Both the position numbers and the translations under genes were made by a program. Below are positions 1-8,020 of a DNA stretch of 64,000 nucleotides, piece after piece. Numbering within the stretch: the first letter of the stretch is position 1; every line of letters begins with the position of its first letter. The DNA is taken from assembly GCF_000238275.3 (NCBI RefSeq), contig NZ_AHCF03000002.1, positions 186,001 through 250,000 on the forward strand, written 5' to 3'. The notes under the pieces are model-generated. The model saw only the letters and a list, made by a program, of their open reading frames with translations. It did not search any database and was not told the origin of the DNA. The stretch comes from Pseudoalteromonas undina (lineage in GTDB: Bacteria > Pseudomonadota > Gammaproteobacteria > Enterobacterales > Alteromonadaceae).

Positions 1-577
1 CTTCCATGCCAGGAGGAGCCATAATTTCAACATTCGGCTGGGCTTGCGCTAAGTCAATATCAATTTCTTTGTCATCTAACTGGCCTTCACGTAATTTTTT
101 ACGAAACGATTGGCGTGTTGATGAGTTTTCATCGCGCTGAACTTCACCGTATTGATCTTTCACTGGAGGCAGTAATACATCTAAAATACGCTCTTCTGCA
201 GCTTCTTCTGCACGGTGTTTAAACTTTTTAGTTTGTTGCTCACGAGTCATTTTAATTGAAACATCAACTAAATCACGGATGATAGTTTCAACTTCTTTAC
301 CTACATAACCGACTTCTGTAAATTTAGTGGCTTCAACTTTGATAAAAGGGGCATTAGCAAGTTTTGCTAAACGACGCGCAATTTCTGTTTTACCTACACC
401 AGTTGGGCCAATCATTAAAATATTCTTTGGCGTTACTTCTGTGCGTAAGTCTTCGTTTAACTGCATACGGCGCCAGCGATTACGAAGGGCAATAGCAACC
501 GCTTTTTTTGCTTTTGCTTGACCAATAATATGTTGGTCTAGCTCATGAACAATTTCTCTTGGGGTCATATCAGACAT
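1..577 (-). CDS. hslU: ATP-dependent protease ATPase subunit HslU (partial, N-terminal 192 residues)
   Basis: AAA+ unfoldase that feeds substrates to the HslV peptidase in the cytoplasmic HslUV (ClpYQ) protease. The visible part begins [10 protein letters not shown], has the Walker A motif GPTGVGKT at residues 57-64 and the pore motif GYVG at 90-93, and runs off the left edge in the I domain (about residue 192 of some 440). The ATG at 575-577 is chosen because it matches the family start and lies 12 bases after the hslV stop. It is the downstream gene of an hslV-hslU operon. The gene is incomplete only because of the window edge. Confidence 0.97.
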   Translation of the reverse strand, partial: MSDMTPREIVHELDQHIIGQAKAKKAVAIALRNRWRRMQLNEDLRTEVTPKNILMIGPTGVGKTEIARRLAKLANAPFIKVEATKFTEVGYVGKEVETIIRDLVDVSIKMTREQQTKKFKHRAEEAAEERILDVLLPPVKDQYGEVQRDENSSTRQSFRKKLREGQLDDKEIDIDLAQAQPNVEIMAPPGME

Positions 578-589
578 GGCGAGTTCCTA

Positions 590-1108
590 TTACAATTCTT
601 CGATAGTTTGGAAGTTATTCGTAAATACACAGATGTTGCCAGCAATTGTTAGGCTTTTCTCTACAATTTCATGGGCACTTAAGTCGGTATTTTCTAATAA
701 GGCGGTTGCAGCAGATTGTGCAAAGTTTCCGCCGCTGCCAATTGCGATCAGGTCGTTTTCAGGTTGTACGACGTCACCATTACCAGTGATGATCAATGAG
801 GCAGTTTCATCAGCAACAGCTAGCAGGGCTTCAAGTTTGCGTAAGGCACGATCGCTACGCCAATCTTTAGCCATTTCTACAGCCGCTTTAGTTAGATTGC
901 CTTGGTGCATTTCTAATTTGCTTTCAAAACGTTCGAAAAGGGTGAAGGCATCAGCAGTACCGCCAGCAAAACCAGCGATTACTTTGCCATTATAAAGACG
1001 TCGAACTTTTCGGGCATTGCCCTTCATTACAGTATTACCAAGAGAGACTTGGCCGTCACCACCAATAACAACTTTGTCATCACGGCGTACACTTACGATT
1101 GTAGTCAT
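590..1108 (-). CDS. hslV: ATP-dependent protease peptidase subunit HslV
   Basis: Proteasome-like threonine peptidase, a double hexamer that partners HslU. The start at 1106-1108 gives MTTIVSVRR, so that Met removal exposes the nucleophile Thr2. D18 and K34 match the other catalytic-site residues. An upstream in-frame ATG (1123) would add MMRNN and bury the nucleophile, so it is rejected. A good ribosome site (GAGGA) lies just before the chosen ATG. At 172 aa it has the usual family length. The gene is followed after 12 bases by hslU; ftsN lies upstream on the same strand, as in E. coli. Confidence 0.97.
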   Translation of the reverse strand: MTTIVSVRRDDKVVIGGDGQVSLGNTVMKGNARKVRRLYNGKVIAGFAGGTADAFTLFERFESKLEMHQGNLTKAAVEMAKDWRSDRALRKLEALLAVADETASLIITGNGDVVQPENDLIAIGSGGNFAQSAATALLENTDLSAHEIVEKSLTIAGNICVFTNNFQTIEEL

Positions 1109-1189
1109 GTTATTCCTCATCATCGCGCTGCAAGGGGGCAGCGCGTAAAAAACGATTATGAAGAGGTTATATGGGTGAATGGTTTAAAT

Positions 1190-1717
1190 TCAAGTCCAGC
1201 CCCAAATTCCGCAGCCAACGATATTAATTCGTTTTAGTTTGTTCTTATCACTTTCTGCTTGGCGCTTGGTTTCATAAGGCCCTAAACGCACCTTATACCA
1301 AATACCATTAGTACCTGTGGTTTTTTTGATCTCTGAAATTAGCCCTGCAAAGGCTATTTTAGCCTTTAAGGTTTCAGCTTGTTGATGCGTTTTAAATGAA
1401 CCACACTGCATAACATACGGGCCTTTTTGTTCAAGCTCTTTCACTTCAACTTGAATTTCATGCTCTTTAATTTCTTTAATAAATTTAGGTGGCCGCGGTT
1501 TAGCTATTTCTACTTGTTTTTCGGCTGTTGGGTTTGCCTGTTTTTCAACAAGATCAGGATCGGCATTATTTTTAACAAACCAGAGTCCATATGCGAAACC
1601 ACCCACAAGTACTAGTGCAATGAAAGTTAATAACAGCGGAAAAGGTTTTTTAGCCGGTTCTTGTTTGGTGTTTTTTCTATTTTTTGGTTTTTTATTAATA
1701 TAATCGTGCTGTGCCAT
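1190..1717 (-). CDS. ftsN: Cell division protein FtsN (SPOR domain)
   Basis: Late divisome protein that binds septal peptidoglycan and activates septal wall synthesis. It is 175 aa: a basic Lys-rich cytoplasmic tail (1-25), one membrane segment (about 26-47), a charged, proline-containing periplasmic linker and a C-terminal SPOR domain (about 99-172, starting at GPYVMQCGSF). It is much shorter than E. coli FtsN (319 aa), with a reduced linker. The identification rests on the architecture and on its position between priA and hslV, which is the ftsN position in E. coli. A generic SPOR protein is the alternative. Confidence 0.85.
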   Translation of the reverse strand: MAQHDYINKKPKNRKNTKQEPAKKPFPLLLTFIALVLVGGFAYGLWFVKNNADPDLVEKQANPTAEKQVEIAKPRPPKFIKEIKEHEIQVEVKELEQKGPYVMQCGSFKTHQQAETLKAKIAFAGLISEIKKTTGTNGIWYKVRLGPYETKRQAESDKNKLKRINIVGCGIWGWT

Positions 1718-1737
1718 GGTGTTATGTGTGGCCTTAC

Positions 1738-3921
1738 CTAAATCATGTCTGTAGGGTCTACGTCTAAACTCCAGCGAACTTTTTGAGCTAGTTTACTGGT
1801 GCTGAGATAATTAACCATTTGTGCAAGATACGGGTGTAAAATGCGTCGATCTTGCGCTTGAATATGTAATTGAAAACGATACATCCCCGCAATCTTTTCT
1901 AAAGGCGCAGGGATAGGTCCAAGCAATTGTATACCAGATACCCCATTGACAGGAACCAAATCCGTTAGAAAGTCGACGACTTGCTTAATGTTATGTCCCT
2001 GTGCACGAACTATCGCCATACTGGTGATGGGTGGTAACTGCGCGTCACTGCGCTCAGTGAGCGCAAAGCGGGCAAAATCTTGATAGCCGTTATTAACTAA
2101 ATCTTGTAATAACGGGTGCTCAGGGAAGTGTGTTTGTAATAATACTTCACCGGGTTCACCAGAACGTCCCGCTCTACCTGCAACCTGTGTCACTAATTGA
2201 GCAAGGTGTTCTGTTGCCCTAAAGTCACACGAATATAAACCACTATCTACGTCTAAAATAAGTACTAAGCTTACATCCGCAAAGTGGTGGCCTTTGGCCA
2301 GCATTTGCGTACCGACTAAAATGCGTGCGCCACCTTGGTTTATTTCATCCAATGCTTTTTCAAGGCTGCCTTTGCGCCTCGTAGAGTCGCGGTCTATTCG
2401 GCTAATTGGGATGTCTTTAAATTCAGTACTCAAAAATTCTTCTATTTGTTCAGTGCCTTTACCGTTAGGAAATATCTGCGTGCTACCACAATCAGGGCAT
2501 TGATGCGGTACTTGATATTGGTCACCACAGTGATGGCAAATCATCTGACCGATGGCTTTATGAAAGGTTGCACTCGTGCTGCAGCGATTACATTCACTTA
2601 ACCAACCACACTCATGACATATTAAAGTAGGCGAAAAACCACGGCGGTTTAAAAATACCATTACCTGCTTACCTTTATTCAGGTGCTGGCGCATTATCGC
2701 TAGGCTCGCATGGGCAATACCGGCTTGATCAGGCTGACCTTTCATGTCGAGAAGCTTAAATTGATTATCGGTGGCAGTTTGTGCTCGCTCACTTAATGTG
2801 AGTAACTGGTATTTGTTATTAATTGCTTTGTGCAGTGTTTCTAATGCGGGAGTCGCACTGCCTAAAATAAGCGGAATGTTATGCTGATAAGCACGATACG
2901 CTGCTAAATCACGTGCATGATAGCGTAAAGTATCTTGTTGTTTAAATGAAGCATCATGTTCTTCATCAACCACAATCATCCCGAGTTTTAAAAAGGGCAG
3001 AAAAATACTCGAACGAGTACCTATAACGATGGCACAACTGCCTTTTTCACAAAACCGCCATGTTTGCAGGCGCTCGTTATCGGTGAGCGCTGAATGCCAT
3101 AGCATAATTGGCGTGTCAGGGAAGCGGCGCCTAAAACGATTCACTGTTTGCGGTGTTAGACCTATCTCAGGAACAAGTACTAACGCTTGCTCTCCACGCT
3201 TTAACACCTCTTCAAGACACTGTAGGTAAACTTCTGTTTTACCGCTACCAGTGACACCTTCAAGTAAAAAGCTATTGAAACCGGTGCTTTGATTAATAGC
3301 TGTGCAAGCAATCGCTTGTTCTTTATTTAAGCGAGGCTTAGTGCCCACAGTAGGAGAGGCATGTTGCCATTGATTGTCATGTTCAATGGTTTGCACTATC
3401 AACTCTTTTGCCAACAGGCTATCAATAGTCTTTTTATTAAACCCGAGAGCTTTTAGTTCCGTTAATGATGACTTACCCGATGCAGATAATTGCTTAAGCA
3501 AGTTAAGCTGTGTTTTAGCTTTTAAAGATGGTAAAAGCGCCCCTTTATCAGTTAACGTCAGCATATTTATACTGGTTTTATCAGGGCATTCACCTTGGCG
3601 CAGCGCATTGGGGAGTGCAATATGAATAGTTTCACCTAGTGGATAACAATAATAACGCGCAGTAAACTTCAGCAGCTCCAAATGTTGCGCAGATAACACC
3701 GGCGAATTATCAATTACTTCAATAATAGATTTGATTTTGCCTTCAGGAACTTCTGTATCGGTTTTTAAACTAAGGATAACCGCTACTTTTCGTTGATTGC
3801 CAAAAGGGACGAGTACGCGCATGCCAGGCTGCAATTGAGTCAGCGGTGTTAATTGCTCATCCACTTTATAATCAAAGGTGCGAGGTAAGGGGACTTTTAT
3901 TGCAACTTCAACAAAACACAT
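1738..3921 (-). CDS. priA: Primosomal protein N' (replication restart helicase PriA)
   Basis: 3'-5' superfamily 2 DNA helicase that recognises stalled forks and starts replisome reloading. It is 727 aa: an N-terminal DNA-binding domain (VPLPRTFDY near residue 11), Walker A GVTGSGKT at 222-229, the DEEH box at 319-322, and a cluster of zinc-binding cysteines in the middle third (CHECG, CNRC, CHHCG and CPDCG). Length and motifs are typical. It is divergent from rpmE, a classical arrangement, and lies 20 bases upstream of ftsN on the same strand. The GTG/TTG options are poorer than the ATG used. Confidence 0.97.
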   Translation of the reverse strand: MCFVEVAIKVPLPRTFDYKVDEQLTPLTQLQPGMRVLVPFGNQRKVAVILSLKTDTEVPEGKIKSIIEVIDNSPVLSAQHLELLKFTARYYCYPLGETIHIALPNALRQGECPDKTSINMLTLTDKGALLPSLKAKTQLNLLKQLSASGKSSLTELKALGFNKKTIDSLLAKELIVQTIEHDNQWQHASPTVGTKPRLNKEQAIACTAINQSTGFNSFLLEGVTGSGKTEVYLQCLEEVLKRGEQALVLVPEIGLTPQTVNRFRRRFPDTPIMLWHSALTDNERLQTWRFCEKGSCAIVIGTRSSIFLPFLKLGMIVVDEEHDASFKQQDTLRYHARDLAAYRAYQHNIPLILGSATPALETLHKAINNKYQLLTLSERAQTATDNQFKLLDMKGQPDQAGIAHASLAIMRQHLNKGKQVMVFLNRRGFSPTLICHECGWLSECNRCSTSATFHKAIGQMICHHCGDQYQVPHQCPDCGSTQIFPNGKGTEQIEEFLSTEFKDIPISRIDRDSTRRKGSLEKALDEINQGGARILVGTQMLAKGHHFADVSLVLILDVDSGLYSCDFRATEHLAQLVTQVAGRAGRSGEPGEVLLQTHFPEHPLLQDLVNNGYQDFARFALTERSDAQLPPITSMAIVRAQGHNIKQVVDFLTDLVPVNGVSGIQLLGPIPAPLEKIAGMYRFQLHIQAQDRRILHPYLAQMVNYLSTSKLAQKVRWSLDVDPTDMI

Positions 3922-4039
3922 AACAACTCAACTAAGAAACCTAATAGCCTAATGTACTAAAAATAGTATTAAAAGCCTACCGACAAATCAGTAATCAATA
4001 GGTGTTTGCCGACTTTTTAGTAAAAAGAATAATTAAAGC

Positions 4040-4068
4040 TTGTGTGCGTGCGGGTTGTTGGATAAAAT
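4040..4068 (+). promoter_or_regulatory. Putative sigma-70 promoter of rpmE
   Basis: TTGTGT at 4040-4045 and TAAAAT at 4063-4068 are separated by 17 bases, the optimal spacing. They are followed by a leader of about 75 bases before the rpmE ATG. This is inference from motif match only. Confidence 0.5.
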
Positions 4069-4104
4069 TCGCGACCAATAAATTTGTTTTAACGACGTAT
4101 GGTG

Positions 4105-4121
4105 CCAGACTTCGGGTTTGG
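4105..4121 (+). promoter_or_regulatory. Stem-loop in the rpmE 5' leader
   Basis: CCAGAC (4105-4110), the loop TTCGG, and GTTTGG (4116-4121) can form a six-pair stem (one G-U pair) closing a UUCG-type loop, about 30 bases upstream of the rpmE start. L31 is known to repress its own translation in E. coli through the mRNA leader. A similar role here is inference. Confidence 0.4.
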
Positions 4122-4151
4122 AGAGCGATGCGGCCTTAACTAGAGGTTCCT

Positions 4152-4367
4152 ATGAAAGAAGGTATTCACCCTAAGTACGAAGTAATTTCTGCAACTTGTT
4201 CATGCGGAAACAAATTCGAAACTCGTTCTACTTTGTGTAAAGACATTCACTTAGACGTATGTTCTGCGTGTCACCCGTTTTACACTGGTAAGCAAAAGAT
4301 TTTAGACACTGGCGGCCGTGTTGATCGCTTCAACAAGCGCTTCGGTGCACTTAGCAGCAAAAAATAA
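4152..4367 (+). CDS. rpmE: 50S ribosomal protein L31 (zinc-binding type)
   Basis: 71 aa bL31, part of the intersubunit bridge at the central protuberance. Cys16, Cys18, Cys37 and Cys40 show it is the zinc-containing C+ paralogue rather than the zinc-independent form used under starvation. A good ribosome site (AGAGGT) precedes the ATG. Transcription is divergent from priA, and a strong terminator follows at 4384-4412, so it is probably monocistronic. Confidence 0.98.
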   Translation: MKEGIHPKYEVISATCSCGNKFETRSTLCKDIHLDVCSACHPFYTGKQKILDTGGRVDRFNKRFGALSSKK

Positions 4368-4383
4368 TTTTTTGTTTCTATGT

Positions 4384-4412
4384 AAAAAAAGCACCTTAGG
4401 GTGCTTTTTTTG
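4384..4412 (+). terminator. Rho-independent terminator after rpmE
   Basis: A-tract, then GCACC, loop TTAG, GGTGC, and a run of eight T starting about 17 bases after the rpmE stop. Confidence 0.9.
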
Positions 4413-4891
4413 TGCCTAAAATTCACTTATCCCTCCATTTTTATAACAGTTTTGTATTTATTATTTTTGCATAACTATTTCCTGTTCTTATTCCGAATAT
4501 GCATAAACATTTGCAGACAAAATTGCCAATATTCTCTATATTTTTATTTGTTACACTTTAAATATGGTACTTAAATGTAGTTAACGTGAAGTTATTTGTA
4601 TTTAAAGTTAAACAAAGTTCGGTATTTCACTATTTTAATTTAAGACTGAAAAGAGTATTTCATAAATATTGAATAAGGGTAAAAACGACCAGTAATTTTC
4701 ATTTTTATGACGAATTTATATTTTAAAAATGTCAGGATAATCTAGGGAAGTTGCTGATAAATCACTTAAAATTAAGAGTTCTAGCATATAACAGGATAGA
4801 CCTGATATTGCTTGGAATTTAAAAATAATAAAGGTATCGTAGAATAAAACTACCTCTCACTTTAACTTAAATTGCAGGATATAATCGCGTT
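4413..4891 (+). other. Long AT-rich intergenic region upstream of the malic enzyme
   Basis: About 480 bases without a convincing ORF on either strand. Two TGCATAA heptamers at 4468-4474 and 4500-4506 lie 32 bases apart (about three helical turns). TATAAT at 4880-4885 ends only six bases before the malic enzyme ATG. If it is a -10 box, the transcript would start at or near the ATG, but I see no matching -35. An AGGA at 4876-4879 could instead be a distant ribosome site. A regulatory region or small RNA is possible but not shown. Confidence 0.4.
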
Positions 4892-6133
4892 ATGTCAGAT
4901 TTTCGTGAACAAGCACTACATTACCATGCCCATCCCGTTCCAGGTAAAATCAGTATTGAGCTGACCAAGCCCGCTGAGACGGTTAAAGACCTCGCGCTCG
5001 CATATAGCCCAGGTGTTGCAGAACCTGTTCGTGAAATTGCCGCTGATCCAGCAAATGCCTATAAGTATACTGGTAAAGGAAATATGGTTGCGGTTATTAC
5101 TAACGGCACCGCAATTTTAGGCTTAGGTAATTTAGGCCCTCTGGCCTCAAAACCAGTAATGGAAGGCAAAGCATTATTATTTAAACGTTTTGCAGGCCTA
5201 GATTCAATTGATATAGAAGTTAAGCACCGCACAACCGAAGACTTTATCAACACGGTTGCGAATATTGCAGACACGTTTGGTGGTATCAACCTAGAAGATA
5301 TTAAAGCGCCAGAATGTTTTGAGATAGAAAAAGCACTTATAGAACGTTGCAGCATTCCTGTGTTTCATGATGATCAACATGGTACGGCAATTGTAACGGC
5401 TGCGGGTATGCTAAATGCGCTAGAAGTACAAGGTAAAGCAATTGAAGATGCGATTATCGTGTGTTTAGGTGCCGGCGCTGCAGCTGTTGCCTGTATGGAG
5501 CTTTTAATTAAGTGTGGCGCACTGCGTGAACATATTTATATGTTAGACCGTAAAGGTGTTATTCATACACGTCGTGATGACTTAAATGAATATAAGCAAT
5601 TATTTGCAAACAACACGGATAAACGTACTTTACAGGACGTAATTGAAGATGCCGATGTGTTTGTTGGTGTATCAGGCCCTAATTTATTAGCCGCCGATGA
5701 TTTGAAGTTAATGGCTGACCGCCCAGTTGTATTTGCATGTTCAAACCCCGATCCTGAAATTGATCCGCAATTAGCACATGCTGCACGCAACGATCTTATT
5801 ATGGCGACTGGCCGCTCTGATTATCCGAACCAAGTTAACAACGTACTTTGTTTTCCATTTATTTTCCGCGGCGCACTAGATGTACGCGCAAGTGAAATAA
5901 ACGATGAAATGAAAATAGCTGCTGTAGAGGCAATTCGCAGTATTGCTAAAGAGCTAGTTCCGGCTGAAGTACTGACTGCTGCAGGTATCGATAAATTAGA
6001 GTTTGGTGCTAAATATATTATACCAAAACCTATGGATCCGCGCTTACTGCCTCGTATCGCCAAAGCCGTTGCTCAAGCTGCAGTTGATTCGGGTGTGGCA
6101 CAAATTGATATGCCAGAAAATTACATGGCGTAA
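4892..6133 (+). CDS. maeB: NAD(P)-dependent malic enzyme, short form
   Basis: Oxidative decarboxylation of malate to pyruvate in the cytoplasm, making NAD(P)H. The 413 aa match the MaeB malic domain: the ALAYSPGVAEP segment near residue 35, FHDDQHGTA for metal and substrate binding near 160, and a glycine-rich dinucleotide loop GAGAAAVA near 195. It ends where the malic domain ends and lacks the C-terminal phosphotransacetylase-like domain of the 759 aa E. coli enzyme, so it is the stand-alone form. NAD versus NADP preference cannot be read here. A strong terminator shared with metJ follows. Confidence 0.93.
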   Translation: MSDFREQALHYHAHPVPGKISIELTKPAETVKDLALAYSPGVAEPVREIAADPANAYKYTGKGNMVAVITNGTAILGLGNLGPLASKPVMEGKALLFKRFAGLDSIDIEVKHRTTEDFINTVANIADTFGGINLEDIKAPECFEIEKALIERCSIPVFHDDQHGTAIVTAAGMLNALEVQGKAIEDAIIVCLGAGAAAVACMELLIKCGALREHIYMLDRKGVIHTRRDDLNEYKQLFANNTDKRTLQDVIEDADVFVGVSGPNLLAADDLKLMADRPVVFACSNPDPEIDPQLAHAARNDLIMATGRSDYPNQVNNVLCFPFIFRGALDVRASEINDEMKIAAVEAIRSIAKELVPAEVLTAAGIDKLEFGAKYIIPKPMDPRLLPRIAKAVAQAAVDSGVAQIDMPENYMA

Positions 6134-6153
6134 TTTTAAGTGTAAATTAACGC

Positions 6154-6185
6154 AAAAAAACCTCAGCATTTGCTGAGGTTTTTTT
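6154..6185. terminator. Bidirectional terminator between maeB and metJ
   Basis: AAAAAAA, CCTCAGCA, short loop, TGCTGAGG, TTTTTTT. The A and T tracts on both sides let it serve the two convergent genes. Confidence 0.9.
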
Positions 6186-6204
6186 ATAACACAGATAAAG
6201 AAAT

Positions 6205-6525
6205 TTAGTCTTCATTTAAAATAGGCACTTCTAGTCCCATTTCTTGCATTATTTTCTTCACCTCTTCAGGTACTTTTTCTGCGTTGTCTTTACGTAGATC
6301 ATCATCATTAGGTAGCGGTTGCCCTGTAAACGCATGCAAGAACGCTTCGCATAAAAGCTCACTATTTGTTGCATGGCGTAAGTTGTTTATTTGACGACGG
6401 GTACGCTCGTCGGTTAATACTTTTAATACATTTAGCGGGATCGAAACGGTGATCTTTTTTACTTGTTCGGATTTTTTCCCGTGTTCTGCGTATGGGTGAA
6501 TATATTCACCATTCCATTTAGCCAT
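6205..6525 (-). CDS. metJ: Methionine repressor MetJ
   Basis: Ribbon-helix-helix repressor that uses S-adenosylmethionine as corepressor and binds tandem Met boxes. The 106 aa sequence begins [16 protein letters not shown] and contains the strand KKITVSIPL, followed by the helix region with [14 protein letters not shown], all hallmarks of MetJ. It is divergent from metB, with Met boxes in between, so it likely represses both metBL and itself, as in enterobacteria. Confidence 0.98.
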   Translation of the reverse strand: MAKWNGEYIHPYAEHGKKSEQVKKITVSIPLNVLKVLTDERTRRQINNLRHATNSELLCEAFLHAFTGQPLPNDDDLRKDNAEKVPEEVKKIMQEMGLEVPILNED

Positions 6526-6632
6526 AAGATGTATCGTTGCCTCAGATTATAAATTGCTCACACAGCATCAAAGCGTGTAAATATGCGTGAAATTCTATCG
6601 GTTTAAAAAAGATAGTCAAATACTAGTTATTT

Positions 6633-6664
6633 AGCTATCTGGACATTTAAATGTTTTGACATCT
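6633..6664. promoter_or_regulatory. Four tandem Met boxes (MetJ operator)
   Basis: Four contiguous 8-mers, AGCTATCT, GGACATTT, AAATGTTT and TGACATCT, match the consensus AGACGTCT at 5, 5, 5 and 6 of 8 positions in an unbroken 8-bp register. MetJ binds such arrays cooperatively, one dimer per box. The array lies in the metJ-metB divergent region. Confidence 0.8.
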
Positions 6665-6686
6665 TAAACTGCATGCGCTACCTTTT

Positions 6687-6702
6687 AGACGTCTAAACAT
6701 CC
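6687..6702. promoter_or_regulatory. Perfect Met box plus an adjacent degenerate box
   Basis: AGACGTCT at 6687-6694 is a perfect consensus Met box, followed directly by AAACATCC. It lies 22 bases after the upstream four-box array and about 22 bases before the metB start, where bound repressor would block transcription. Confidence 0.85.
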
Positions 6703-6723
6703 AAAATAGTAAAGGTGACGAAA

Positions 6724-7971
6724 ATGAGTGAAAAAAATAAGGCAACAATTGCTGTTCGTACTGGAATAGAAGCCGATAAACAGCATGGTGCGGTTGTTCC
6801 ACCGCTTTATTTATCAACCACTTACTCATTTGCTGACTTTGATACCAAGCGCCAATATGATTATGGCCGCAGTGGTAATCCTAACCGTGACATTTTGGCT
6901 GAGGCGCTCACTGAACTTGAAGGCGGGGCTAAAGGTATAATTACCGCAACGGGCATGGCGGCTGTTCACTTAACAACCCAATTATTAAATAGTGAAGATA
7001 CATTAGTGATCCCTCACGATTGCTATGGGGGCAGTTATCGTTTATTTACTTCACTGGAAAAACGCGGCTTATTAAAGCTAGAAGTGGTCGATTTCACTAA
7101 AAGCGAAAGCTTATCGCATATTCTTGTTATAAAGCCTAAGCTGATCTGGATTGAAACACCGAGTAATCCAATTTTACGATTAACTGATATTAAAGCGGTT
7201 ACCGATATTGCTAAGCAGTGTGGTGCACTCGTTGCTGCCGATAACACATTTTTATCGCCGGCTTTGCAAAATCCGATTAAATTTGGTGCTGATATTGTGG
7301 TTCACTCCACTACTAAATATATCAATGGTCATTCAGATGTTGTTGGTGGTGCGGTTATTGCGGCTAGCGCTGAGCTTGGCGAAGAACTGGCATGGTGGGC
7401 AAATAATATTGGTATTACAGGGGCACCATTTGATAGCTATTTAACTCTCAGAGGTTTGCGCACGTTAAACGTGCGTTTGAGGCAACACCAAGAAAACGCA
7501 CTCGCTATTGCACAGTATTTAGAAAACTCCCCGTTTGTTGCTCAGGTTTACTATCCAGGTCTTGAATCACATCCACAACATACGCTTGCTAAGGCGCAGC
7601 AGTTTGGCTTTGGTGCAATGGTTAGTTTTGATATCAAAGGCGATATAAACGATGCTGCAGCGTTTTTAACGCGCTTAAATGAATTTAGCTTGGCGGAATC
7701 ATTAGGCGGAGTGGAAAGTTTGATTTGTCACCCCGCAACCATGACCCATGCAGGCATGGAGGCGACTGCTCGTGCAGAGGCTGGGGTGGGTGATACGCTT
7801 ATTCGTATTTCGGTGGGTATTGAAGATGCAAAAGACTTACTTGCTGATTTAGACAGGGTATTTAATTTGGTTCGCCCCGGGCAAGCAGATAACGCGTTAG
7901 CTGCAAAAAATGGTGCTAGTGAGTCATTTGGTTCAGCAAAATTAAACGCGGCGCATCCGGCGTTATGGTAG
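6724..7971 (+). CDS. metB: Cystathionine gamma-synthase
   Basis: PLP enzyme joining an activated homoserine ester to cysteine, giving cystathionine for methionine synthesis. It is 415 aa. The PLP lysine is K198 in HSTTKYINGHSDVVGG, and YDYGRSGNPN near residue 46 binds cofactor phosphate. The ATG at 6724 is preferred over the in-frame GTG at 6715 because AAGGTG then sits at ribosome-site distance. It is followed by metL in the same direction, as in E. coli metBL. A cystathionine beta-lyase or homocysteine synthase is less likely given this context. Confidence 0.93.
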   Translation: MSEKNKATIAVRTGIEADKQHGAVVPPLYLSTTYSFADFDTKRQYDYGRSGNPNRDILAEALTELEGGAKGIITATGMAAVHLTTQLLNSEDTLVIPHDCYGGSYRLFTSLEKRGLLKLEVVDFTKSESLSHILVIKPKLIWIETPSNPILRLTDIKAVTDIAKQCGALVAADNTFLSPALQNPIKFGADIVVHSTTKYINGHSDVVGGAVIAASAELGEELAWWANNIGITGAPFDSYLTLRGLRTLNVRLRQHQENALAIAQYLENSPFVAQVYYPGLESHPQHTLAKAQQFGFGAMVSFDIKGDINDAAAFLTRLNEFSLAESLGGVESLICHPATMTHAGMEATARAEAGVGDTLIRISVGIEDAKDLLADLDRVFNLVRPGQADNALAAKNGASESFGSAKLNAAHPALW

Positions 7972-8020
7972 TGCCTACCAATTTTGAAAATACAAAACAT
8001 GAAGTCGAGTTGGTATTAAC

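Noticed and set aside
576..995. Plus-strand ORF of 139 codons over hslV
   Set aside because: Antisense shadow of hslV, no ribosome site or family match.
6647..6829. Minus-strand ORF of 60 codons over the Met boxes and the metB start
   Set aside because: Overlaps a perfect Met box and the start of metB; coding on the plus strand is certain.
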